59,706 nt of DNA from Caulochytrium protostelioides (Eukaryota; Chytridiomycota; Caulochytriomycetes; Caulochytriales; Caulochytriaceae): NCBI GenBank assembly GCA_003615045.1, contig ML014230.1, forward strand, positions 1-59,706. Direction: 5' to 3'. Within the stretch, counting starts at the first letter, position 1. Every line of letters begins with the position of its first letter. The notes beneath the pieces are model-generated. The model saw nothing but the letters and a program-made list of their open reading frames with translations, made no database searches and had not been told where the DNA came from. Positions 9,065-17,630 of this stretch are shown piece after piece. The position numbers and the translations under genes were made by a program.

Positions 9065-10000
9065 ATGCCGTTCGCGCAGGTCTTGTGCGGCCCGCCAGGC
9101 GCGGGCAAGTCGTCTTATTGCCGGCGGTTCCTGGACTTCTACACGGCGCTCGGCCGGCCGACGATCGTCGTGAACCTCGATCCGGCCAACGACGGGCAGG
9201 TGTACGAGCCCGCGGTCGATGTGCGGGATCTCATCACCGTCACAGACGTGATGGACGAGTTCGGGCTGGGCCCGAACGGCGGCCTCGTCTACTGCATGGA
9301 GTACCTCGAGACTCACTTCGCCTGGCTCAAGGAAAAGCTCGCGCCCTATCACGAGCACTATATCCTGTTCGACTGTCCCGGCCAGGTCGAGCTGTTCACA
9401 AACCATATGGCGCTGAAGCACATCTTGCAGCGGCTGGGCAACGAGCTCGATATGCGGCTGTGCGTCGTGCATCTGCTGGACTCGCACCACTGCGTCGACC
9501 CCGCCAAGTACGTCGCCATGCTGATGCTCAGTCTAAAGACCATGATCCAGCTCGAGCTGCCCCAGGTGAACGTGCTCTCCAAGATCGACCTGATCGAGTC
9601 ATACGGCCGCCTGGATTTCCACCTCGATTTCTACACCGATGTCCAAGACCTACAGTACCTGCAGCAGCGTCTCAACGACAGCACCCCGGCCACGGCCAAG
9701 TACCAACGGCTCAATGCGGCCGTCTGCGAGCTCGTCGAAGAGTATAGTCTCGTCTCGTTCCAGACGCTGTGTATCGACGACCCCGAGACGGTCGTCAACC
9801 TCGCGGCCCTCGTGGATAAGGCCAACGGGTACGTCTTCAATGCGATGGAAAAATCCGGCGAGAGCATTGCCGACACGGCGCGCCGGCTCATCGCCGTCGG
9901 CGGCGTCACCACCACGGCCGAGAAGTACCTTCGCGAAGGGTATGATTTCGAAACTCACGGCGACTTGCCCGACATTGCCGAGCACTTTGTAAACACATAG
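9065..10000 (+). CDS. GPN2: GPN-loop GTPase 2
   Basis: The 311-residue product is a GPN-loop GTPase. It carries the P-loop GPPGAGKS (residues 9-16), the VNLDPAND segment, and the defining Gly-Pro-Asn insertion in GLGPNGG (69-71), followed by LVYCMEYLE. The switch-II motif LFDCPGQVEL lies at 101-110, and a base-recognition segment LSKIDLIE follows. VHLLDSHHCVDPAKY matches the GPN2 subgroup (VHLVDSHYCTDPAKF in the human protein) better than GPN1 or GPN3. GPN proteins dimerise and are needed for assembly and nuclear import of RNA polymerases II and III. The first in-frame ATG is at 9065; an upstream TTG at 9032 would add 11 unconserved residues. Length is typical, and no introns are needed. Confidence 0.92.
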   Translation: MPFAQVLCGPPGAGKSSYCRRFLDFYTALGRPTIVVNLDPANDGQVYEPAVDVRDLITVTDVMDEFGLGPNGGLVYCMEYLETHFAWLKEKLAPYHEHYILFDCPGQVELFTNHMALKHILQRLGNELDMRLCVVHLLDSHHCVDPAKYVAMLMLSLKTMIQLELPQVNVLSKIDLIESYGRLDFHLDFYTDVQDLQYLQQRLNDSTPATAKYQRLNAAVCELVEEYSLVSFQTLCIDDPETVVNLAALVDKANGYVFNAMEKSGESIADTARRLIAVGGVTTTAEKYLREGYDFETHGDLPDIAEHFVNT

Positions 10001-10498
10001 GCGACGCGCACACAATCTTCGTCATGCCTTGGATTATTGCTTGCTCTCTATCAATGTCTTGGCGTCGGTGCTATCCGTCGTCTCGCGCCGGTCGTCTCGC
10101 GCCGACCCATACGCCGGTAAGGGCCGGCGCTGATCGATGCGTGACGGTCATTGCCTCTACTTTCACAGTCAAAAGAGTGGATAGCGATGACGGGAAGATC
10201 CCGCGGCTCGTAAGGCCTCCAAGTCGGGCACGGCCTCCAAAGCGCGCACGGCCTCTAAGGCTGCCACCCGCATCGCCGTCAGTCCCCCATGGCATCCTCC
10301 GCGATGCCAACGGCCACTCGCACGACAAACACCGTTTGGCGGCCACGCGCTAACGCCGCAGGACGGTTGCCACCGTTCCAACATGCGGCGCCCGCCCGAC
10401 AGGGACCCCCAGCTGATCGTTGCAGAGCTCCGATCGGCCATCCGCCACGCGTCCAACTCGCAGAAGACGATTGTATTTTCCGTATTTCATATCACCGA
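10001..10498. other. Intergenic between GPN2 and ABC-transporter relic
   Basis: No gene is recognised. GPN2 and the relic converge here. Confidence 0.5.
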
Positions 10499-11033
10499 TC
10501 ACAGAATCGCATCGCCTCCGTCTACAGAACTCCGCTGTGATTCGCGTCGCTCGCGCGATGATTTCGAGCGGCGCGCGGCGTCTCCGGTAACGGTGCTGGT
10601 CGTGGCGATGGCGGCGGCAGCGTCGCGGCTTCCCGCGCCGTGAGCAACACGCCGGTCATACGCCCGCTGGCAGAGCTCGCGGAGCTTCTTGGCGGCCTCG
10701 GGCATCATGCTGGCGACGAGCTGGGAAAACGCACCGTCCGGGTTCCACAGCAGCTTGAACCGCTCGTCAAACTCGACGGCGCGGCCGCCGTCCATGACGA
10801 TGACGGCACGCTTGTCGGTGACGCTCGGCAGCCGGCGGGTGATCGTGATGGCCGCGGTCCTGGGCGAGCGCCTCGTCGGTGCTCGACAAAGTGCTCGTCG
10901 CCTCGTCTATCACGTCGTCGCAGACGGTGGAGAGCGTGATGCCCGTGACGTTTTAATGTTGCGCAGGCGCTCCAGGAGCGTAAAAAGCCGCGTGCTCGCG
11001 CCGAGGTCCTTCATGAAGCACTGCTAGATGGAT
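10499..11033 (-). pseudogene. ABC-transporter relic: end of membrane domain joined to C-terminal part of nucleotide-binding domain
   Basis: Reading leftward from about 11030, one frame gives CFMKDLGASTRLFTLLERL, which matches the last helix region of ABCB half-transporters (FMKGLGASTRLFELLDR). After a gap, another frame gives VIDEATSTLSSTDEALAQ, a Walker-B/D-loop segment. A further frame gives ITITRRLPSVTDKRAVIVMD and then GGRAVEFDERFKLLWNPDGA, the H-loop and C-terminal end. Walker A and the LSGGQ signature are missing, the frame shifts at least twice, and the H-loop histidine is Arg. This is a decayed gene. The C-terminal part also resembles ABCC proteins, so the relic could be a chimera of two ABC genes. 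The intact regulator's last codons overlap its right edge. Confidence 0.7.
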
Positions 11034-13980
11034 GGTAGACGCCATCAAGCGGAGGCCCATGCAACACTCCAAGACCTTCATTGAGATTCCGAGCGTGACC
11101 TGAAATAGCATAAGGTGAAGAAGGCAAACGATCGGGATGTGACACCGCTTCTTGTAGTGGAACGTGCAGCTGTGCGAACGAATGAAACCACGCGGGGACA
11201 TGGGGCTTGCCATCCGGTGCCATCGGCAAACGAAGATTATCGCCCGACTTATGACTCTGATACTGACTTTGAGAAGCGGTCGAAGCGAGATACGCGGCCC
11301 CTGCTGAATGTGACGTGGCAAGTAGCGGCGCAGAACGGAAGCTAGTCGAATGGGACGGGAAAGGGTAACCCGAAGTGGCGGTCGTATGAGGATGTTCGCA
11401 TGAGGATGGAGTGTTGTGGTAAGTTGGATGACGATCAAAGCCTGACAAAACAGATGCAGAAAACGAAGCACCCGTAGCGGAAGAGCCGCCCTGCGGCGAA
11501 GCAGGTACGCTATCTTCACCGTATGACGACCCCCATGAATACGTGGGAGGAGCAGCTGTGTCATAGCGAGACTGACGTCCCCGAACGCGAGTTTCGGCGC
11601 GATGAAGAAACCGGTGAAGAATTAAGCCAGACTCCCGGCGACGACCGTAATCTTTCAAGAACGCCAATGTCATGTCGAGATAACGGTGAGCACGCTCAAG
11701 TGTGTCGTGATCTCCAGCAGACAGCACCCTGCCAAACGCATCCACATCAGGGCTGGGAGCAACCGCTCCATCATGAGAACGGTACACCGCCTCTTGGTAT
11801 GTAGAGCGTCGCTCCAAGATGTCCACATTGAGCAGATGAATGAGGGCCGCCTGACCTGCTAAGTGGATTTGTAACGCACTCAAATCATCCATGCGGACTC
11901 CCTGACAATAACCGAGCTCCAGCCACGCGGTCACGGACTCGGCTGCGCGAGTGATGAAAATAGGAATGTTTTCATTCTGCTGCAGGGGAGCATCCACAAG
12001 AACATTGAGGGACTTCAAAGGATCTGGCTTGGCGGTGTCGTCATACGTAAAGGGAATGGTCTTCCGTCCTACGGGAAATACAATCGTTCGTCGACGGTGC
12101 TCATGCCACCAGAAACCGGCCTCTAAGGTTTCGAACAATTCTTGACGAAACATGAGCATTTTGATGCCGTAGAATGTCATGTGGGAGATAACGGCAACGC
12201 GGGTAATTACCCATTCTTTTGGTGGCACAAGCACTGTTGGTGAAGGCATCATGCTGTCCACCTGGGGATCAGAGTCATTCTGCATCTGCTGGTCAGCCCC
12301 CTTCGGGTCGTCATTTAAGGCAGCATTGCTTTTGGTGAAACTATGATGGCGCCTCCGATCGCGCTCTTGCTCTTGGATTGTGCGCTTATGATGGAGATAA
12401 CCCCAGGGACCATCGGAGGGCCACGCATACTCAGCATAGGCAATCATGTCATCCGTCTTGAGCGAGGTAAGAAGCAATGGCAAAAATTGATACCATTCCT
12501 CAAGGGAACCGTTTAACTCACGCATCCGCTCTTCATACTGCAACTTGTCGTTTGATTTTTCTTCGTAAATTGCCGTACCGCTGTTGTACAGCGCTAGTGG
12601 CCGCGCATGGGTGTACCGCTGAGATTTGTTGCACCGGAGGTTCATGATGTCGTTAAAAATCGAGTATATCACGATTGAAAATGCGGCATAAGACTGATTG
12701 GGTGGAAGCAACGCAAACACCTTCCGCATCACGGTCAGATCTGGGGAGCAGTAGGACATCAAAAGATGTTTGGCATCTGAGTGAGTTTCAAAACCAGGGG
12801 CTCGTTCCCATTTGATGCGTGGATCGGATATGGCTTCATCGGTTTTCATCGTGTCGTCGGGGCGAATCTCCGAAAGGGGTATTTTGGTGCCTGGTTCGAG
12901 CTCCTGATAAAACTTTTCACAAAGAGGCATATAAAGTCTGCAGTCGCTGCCCTTGATGATGCAGACTCCTCGCACAATATTACTAATGACAAGATCATTG
13001 TAATAGCAAAAAAGCCATAATCGGCGACGGGTTTCAAGTTCAACCCAGTCCATTGTCTCCAAATAGTTGACAAATCCCTCAGCTGTGTCGGGCTCCACGT
13101 TGCATTTTAGCTCCTGCGCTATTCGAATGGCAAGCCCCGATAGCATCCAAGCAGCAGCACCGTTTCCGACACTGATGGTATAGGACGTCATCAAAAGCGT
13201 GGCGCATACAGTATCAAGTGTCAACGCGTCGAGATGCAAATCTAGCAAGTTGCGAGCTCGCTCATAGAACACCGCCGCTGTTAAACCTTTTTCGTCGCGC
13301 AATCGTCTTTGTTCTGATGCAGAAAGATAGTTGACTGCCAAAGTGAAAATGGCATTAGCCAGTAGCTGATTCAGATGATGCACCTTAAGCATTGTCGTCT
13401 TCTTATGGAGGACATTCATCATGTCGAAGTTGATGGAGAAATAGGTGTCGATTAGCAGCATCCGCTCACGCTCATCTGGTTCTAGGGCAGGAGGACGCAA
13501 ATCGTTCACTAGATCATCATGACCATCGTGAAGACGAAGGGCGGCATTGACACGGGAAGTGACAACTGCCTCTGGGTTCGAATTCGTGGAGCCCGCGAAA
13601 TTAGACCTCCATGGGTCACGATCTTGGGCAAAATCAGAGGCCATGGGCAACGGTCCACCACTAACATCATGGCGTGGATCGGGATGTAATTCGGCATCTT
13701 GATCTGCTTGATCTAGAATGCCGAGAGGGCGCAAAAGTGCTTCCATCTCACTGAGACGGCGTTCAAGACTCTCTATATAACCGGCACGAGGACCGCGTTT
13801 TTTGGCGCCACGCGAATAAGAACACTCGATCTGTAGTTTGTTGCAGTTGCCGCATGTAGGCTTGGCGCCGTCACACTTGATTTTTTTCTTGTTACAAGCA
13901 TCACAAGCCTGCGTGATACGGCGGCGTTTGAAGGTATGCTCGCCAGGCGTCGAGCCGCTATCATCCTCTTCATAATCCAT
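11011..13980 (-). CDS. Zn2Cys6 (zinc cluster) fungal transcription factor
   Basis: The 989-residue protein starts at an ATG at 13980. Cysteines 26, 29, 36, 43, 46 and 53 form a canonical CX2CX6CX6CX2CX6C binuclear zinc cluster. A basic linker (GAKKRGPR) and a short heptad stretch, IESLERRLSEMEALL, follow, typical of dimerising Gal4-class regulators. The segment from LIDTYFSINFDMMNVLHKKT through GLAIRIAQELKC (about residues 175-300) matches the fungal-specific transcription factor domain. The C-terminal ~200 residues are Ser/Pro/His-rich. The gene is intronless and visibly AT-richer than its neighbours, with many A/T-ending codons. Its last five codons and TGA lie over sequence that reads as an ABC-transporter relic in another frame, suggesting the original 3' end was replaced. 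Target genes cannot be inferred. Confidence 0.9.
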   Translation of the reverse strand: MDYEEDDSGSTPGEHTFKRRRITQACDACNKKKIKCDGAKPTCGNCNKLQIECSYSRGAKKRGPRAGYIESLERRLSEMEALLRPLGILDQADQDAELHPDPRHDVSGGPLPMASDFAQDRDPWRSNFAGSTNSNPEAVVTSRVNAALRLHDGHDDLVNDLRPPALEPDERERMLLIDTYFSINFDMMNVLHKKTTMLKVHHLNQLLANAIFTLAVNYLSASEQRRLRDEKGLTAAVFYERARNLLDLHLDALTLDTVCATLLMTSYTISVGNGAAAWMLSGLAIRIAQELKCNVEPDTAEGFVNYLETMDWVELETRRRLWLFCYYNDLVISNIVRGVCIIKGSDCRLYMPLCEKFYQELEPGTKIPLSEIRPDDTMKTDEAISDPRIKWERAPGFETHSDAKHLLMSYCSPDLTVMRKVFALLPPNQSYAAFSIVIYSIFNDIMNLRCNKSQRYTHARPLALYNSGTAIYEEKSNDKLQYEERMRELNGSLEEWYQFLPLLLTSLKTDDMIAYAEYAWPSDGPWGYLHHKRTIQEQERDRRRHHSFTKSNAALNDDPKGADQQMQNDSDPQVDSMMPSPTVLVPPKEWVITRVAVISHMTFYGIKMLMFRQELFETLEAGFWWHEHRRRTIVFPVGRKTIPFTYDDTAKPDPLKSLNVLVDAPLQQNENIPIFITRAAESVTAWLELGYCQGVRMDDLSALQIHLAGQAALIHLLNVDILERRSTYQEAVYRSHDGAVAPSPDVDAFGRVLSAGDHDTLERAHRYLDMTLAFLKDYGRRRESGLILHRFLHRAETRVRGRQSRYDTAAPPTYSWGSSYGEDSVPASPQGGSSATGASFSASVLSGFDRHPTYHNTPSSCEHPHTTATSGYPFPSHSTSFRSAPLLATSHSAGAAYLASTASQSQYQSHKSGDNLRLPMAPDGKPHVPAWFHSFAQLHVPLQEAVSHPDRLPSSPYAISGHARNLNEGLGVLHGPPLDGVYHPSSSAS

Positions 13981-14300
13981 AGTGATAGCGCAGACACAAG
14001 ATTGCGGTAGTCTATATCATGGGCATACGATGTTCGGGGACGACACGCAGGCGATGAGGTCGAACGAGGCGTCTAAACGGGGACTCAAGGCTTCGTTTTG
14101 TCTGTGAACGTGCGAGCAGGTCTCCCAGAGGCAGGGAAAATATACAGCGACAACAATGGTGAGGTGACAGCGACAATGATCGCAAAGTCTACTAGCGATA
14201 ACGAGGTTTCATGTCGCGACGTGTATAAGCCCTAAGTCCGTCTTCTTGTGCGTCAGTATACGAATGGTCGTCAAAAGAACATAGATGTAGAATGGCCCGT
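13981..14300. other. AT-richer upstream region of the zinc-cluster gene
   Basis: This is the likely promoter of the leftward regulator. No TATA box or binding site is certain. Confidence 0.4.
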
Positions 14301-14735
14301 TCCCTCTCCCTCAGAAAAACAGCCGAGTGACAATGTGGCTGGCGGCTGCGTCAACCTAAGCGCTCGCCTGCCCAACGGTGGTGGCTTAGCCAACGTGATG
14401 TGGATCACGGCTGACAAGACCATAACCAACAAGATTTCGGATGGGATGGGGAATCTCACGATGACCATCGTCGGCGTCGGCATCATGCTGTACGTAAATC
14501 TGAGCCTGACGGGGACCCTGATGCTCATTATATCGCCGGCGGGGGGCGCCGCCAGCTACTACGGCATCGTGCGTAACGTCGCGAATACAACCCAGAATGT
14601 GATTTCGGAGACGACCAACGTCTCGAAAGAGAATATTGGCAAGATGGTGCGAGCGTTCAGCCAGGAAAACAGCGAAGTCGCGTGGTATGGCGACACGATC
14701 CAGAACGTGCACGACATGGCTTTGCCGTTCCACTG
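14301..14735 (+). pseudogene. ABCB-type transporter membrane-domain fragment
   Basis: The frame spanning about 14350-14730 contains ITNKISDGMGNLTMTIVGVG, a hydrophobic helix pair, then TTNVSKENIGKMVRAFSQEN and TIQNVHDMA. These correspond to the central membrane domain of ABCB half-transporters of the Mdl/ABCB10 kind (ISDGLR..., ...E-R-I-G-N-V-R-T-V-R-A-F...E). No start, ATP-binding domain or complete helical bundle is present. After QNVHDMALPF the frame passes without a stop into Fanzor-like sequence. The matching later part of such a protein is on the opposite strand at 10.5-11.0 kb, beyond the AT-rich regulator. That layout suggests one ABC gene was broken by insertion and inversion. Confidence 0.7.
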
Positions 14736-14739
14736 CCGA

Positions 14740-14998
14740 GTTTTATGTTTCCATACGAGTTTCATGGACGCATTTCGGACACTTCAGGTGCATGCAGAGA
14801 CGAGTCTGACTCTGAGAAAGGTGCAGATTCGGCGCGAGAGAACCGTGGCTAGAGGTTTGCTGTGATGCAATTCAAGCACGCTTGGGGACCGCGATCTCCA
14901 TGCCGCGTTGAACATCTCTCGCTGCCTGGCCTCGCTGGTGAGGCCTGTGTCGGTATGCCCTTTCCCCGGGCAAGACCAGTTGCTCTGATCGGCAAGCA
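14740..14998 (+). mobile_element. Fanzor relic, copy A (RuvC-II and RuvC-III remnants)
   Basis: MDAFRT followed by LQVHAETSLTLRKVQ (about 14766-14820) corresponds to the segment around the RuvC-II Glu in better copies (VDEFRTTQTHAET...TKV), but with a small deletion that removes the catalytic Glu region. After a stop, GDRDLHAALNISRCLA (about 14880-14930) is the RuvC-III block. Similarity ends near the GKxIR tail (about 14998), where copy B begins. It is head-to-tail with copy B and fused to the upstream ABCB fragment. Dead by deletion and stop codons. Confidence 0.6.
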
Positions 14999-14999
14999 T

Positions 15000-15824
15000 A
15001 TCTGGTGCTATACCTCGTACGAGCCGCTGTGGGCCGAGTTCCTGTAGCCGCGCTGGGCGCGCCAGGGCCTAGGGTTATATAGCGGCAAGCAACGTGTATT
15101 TGCCAACTTCATGAACCGCGTCGCCAAGGAGGCGAACTCGGAGATGGCGCCCGTGGTCGCTGAAGTGGTGGCCGCCTATGGGGCCTCCAAGTTTGCCCCC
15201 GGCGGCAAGAACAAGATCTAGGTTACAACCGCTCGCGCGTACAAGGCGTGCGCCCAGCGGTTCCGCACCATCCTGGCCGACGAGTTCCAGGTGCATGCCG
15301 AGACGGATCGGATCCTGACGAATGTGAAAACCCGACGAAGGTGCCGATCGCTTCCTCGTCCCGGGCAAGCGCTCCTGTAACAGCGCCTGCGGCCGTGAAC
15401 CCGGTCTGCAGGAGTGGGGCGAGCGCTCGCTCGTCCGCGCCGATGCGGGTCAACCCGCCTCGCAGGACGCGCGCAGGTGCTTCCCCGGCCAAGCCGACGC
15501 CGGCCGCCCCGGTCCGCAAGATCCGGGTGTACGCCCAGACGAATCTGGTTCTGAAACCTGGTCAACACCAGCGCCAGGGGACCACGGTCTGAGGGCTGCC
15601 GTGGTATGAAGCTACCCACGGCAATGAAGCCACCCAAAGCAAGTTTGGGAACCGTGACCTGACTACCGCGCTGAAGATCCGACGCTGGCCTTCCCCGAAG
15701 GGTCGATAGCGCTGTGCCGCAACCCGGAGCATACCCCACTGCAGTCCAAGGTCGGCAAAGTCATTCGACACTGAACCGAATGCGCGTCTGCCCCAGGGGT
15801 CTCCCACCGAGGGCATGGTGTGCG
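15000..15824 (+). mobile_element. Fanzor relic, copy B (longest, stop-interrupted)
   Basis: Conserved blocks appear in the expected order. PRWARQGLGLYSGKQRVFAN is at about 15047-15110, followed by AAYGASKFAPGGKNKI. After one stop comes ARAYKACAQRFRTILADEFQ with VHAETDRILTNVK (15230-15330; DE is the RuvC-II acidic position). KIRVYAQTNLVLKPGQHQRQ is at about 15517-15577, then SKFGNRDLTTALKIRR near 15640-15690. The C-terminal tail ends in a shifted frame at about 15775. Several stops and frameshifts break it. KFAPxGKG just before the RuvC-II block and NRDLxxALxI at the end are the reasons I call it Fanzor rather than an anonymous repeat. The N-terminal domain was not identified. The element's 3' limit, by comparison with other copies, is 15824. 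Confidence 0.68.
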
Positions 15825-15848
15825 CCTTGACTCCATATACTAAATATA

Positions 15849-16445
15849 TCAAAAGGGTTCCGGTAGACCGTATTGACGCTCGAGGACGGTGTGGAGCGTG
15901 GTGAGGCGCTGGGCGGGCGTGGTGGTGGGCCCGCCAGCCGGCTGGTTGCCGGCGCCCAGCACGTCTTCGACATCCAGCCGCTCGTTGCGGCCCATCAACA
16001 CATCCAGCGAGGCGTCGCGGCCGCCAAACAGACGGAACGGCGCGTTGTCCGCCACGATCGCACGCTCCATCTGCAGCTTCAGCGGTAGGTGGCTGCCGAC
16101 GGTCCCACGAAGCATCGTCAAGCGAAGCTCGTCTTGCGTGGCCTCATACTACATGCGCCATAGAAACAAGGCAGTCGTTCATGAAAATGACAAACGCGGT
16201 GAGCGAATCGAAACATCAACAAAGCCATGCGCGGGCATGCTGTCTCATCGACCGGGAGCAGCTTCATGGCGGGACCAACTTACGTGTTCCAGGTGGTGCT
16301 TCAGCGGGTGGCCCGGCATCATCTCGGCCTGCATGGAGCGGAAGCCCTCTCGCATGGTATCATGGACGCCGAAGGCGGTGCCCTCTCCCATGGCCTTGAC
16401 GCCATGCGAGTTGCTCTGGTGAGCGGGGGCTGGGACTATGCGCAT
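15849..16445 (-). CDS. UMP1: Proteasome maturation factor Ump1/POMP (two exons)
   Basis: Exon 1 is 16445 to 16284 and exon 2 is 16148 to 15849, giving 153 residues. The 135-base intron has a consensus donor GTAAGT (complement of 16283-16278) and a TAG acceptor ending at 16149, in phase 0. Exon 1 starts MRIVPAP, like fungal Ump1 (MxIVP), and contains FGVHDTMREGFRSMQAEMM followed by HPLKHHLEH. Exon 2 continues YEATQDELRLTMLRGTVGSH with LPLKLQMER, the conserved core, and then LDVLMGRNERLDVEDVLG. An in-frame stop precedes the ATG. Ump1 is the short-lived chaperone that coordinates assembly of half-proteasomes into the 20S particle and is the first substrate of the finished protease. Length matches the family (141-148 residues). 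The gene is co-directional with the downstream-lying RNase gene. Confidence 0.9.
16149..16283 (-). other. Spliceosomal intron of UMP1
   Basis: A 135-base intron with GTAAGT donor and ATGTAG acceptor. Its removal restores an uninterrupted family match across the HPL...LPLKLQMER region. Confidence 0.85.
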
Positions 16446-17630
16446 CGACTGAGGGGAGCGTCGTTATGACCGAAATCATACACAGAATCATGGCAGGCCA
16501 TCAAGAACGTGTGTGAGCAACAAGATGAACCGTCCTTCGGAAACGGATGATCGTGCGTTTCCGTTCGTGGAAAGCGGGTGAAGCCGCCCGATGTGTTGCG
16601 TTGCCATGTCATGCGATCCTATACGAGTTGACGTGATATGGATGCACAAATACGCGGGATCGCCCGCGACGCATCGCCTGCCGACGCGCAGCAAGCGGTC
16701 GTCGCTGAGACGGGCTGCGATCGCAGAGCCTCGCGGGCATGCATCGCCCGAGCGCCGGTCCAGCGCCGCGGCAACACGATCATACCGCGTCGTTAACATC
16801 GCCGACGGGCGATGCCGCGAGGCGCCGTTCCCAAGCGCTTCCACGTGGCATCGCGCATGACAGCAACGAATTCGTGTGAACAGCGCCGATCGAAGCGGCG
16901 TCCGATGCGGCGTCCGCGCGCAGAACGGGGAGGTTACCATCGTGGGAGGCGCGCAAATCAGGGGTAACCGGGGATCGTAGAGAGGGTGAAATGCCGCGGA
17001 CGAGTCAGAGGCGGGAGGTCAATAGCACAGTCAGGAAAAGCAAAGCGGTGGGACAGCACGGTGGAAGCATGCAGCGGCGTTGCGTTTCCCCGAGGATCGG
17101 TGCGGCCGCGAGCTTTAGCGCATCATGTGCGCATAATATCACAATGCTTGCACGAGGATGTAATTGTGAATGTGGATCATGATACCGAGACTGATTTCGA
17201 TGTCGATAGGCAAACGCGACTCTCGGGTTGGCCACGGCAGGTTGAGCGTCCGATTGAGGCAATCAGGGATGAGCGCGGGCCGGGGAGGCATGTGGTGGCG
17301 CCTCCACGCCCAACCCATCCGTCCCCCGCCCTCGCACACTGCGATCACCAACTGCGCCACTTGTTCCCGGGGGCCCGAGCCCTGTAGCGCTGCCGCCTCC
17401 GTTCATACCGGTGGCCATGAACACGGTGCTGACGATCCGTCACCGCTCGTGAGGGCTCCCACCAATACGTTTCTATGTGAACGCGTCATGCGAGCGAGGC
17501 CATAATACATTCGTCCTATCTGGAGAGAAAAAATTGAATTCAAAAAATTCAAAAAATTGAATTGAATAAACCCCCTCATTGAAAATATAGAAACGTCATC
17601 GACAATTGGAGATCGGTCGATACGTGGGGT
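16446..17630. other. Intergenic between UMP1 and the DIS3L2-type gene
   Basis: No gene is recognised. A strikingly AT-rich patch with direct repeats of AATTCAAAAA lies at 17531-17570, just beyond the 3' end of the RNase gene, and may include its polyadenylation signals and the UMP1 promoter upstream elements. Confidence 0.5.
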
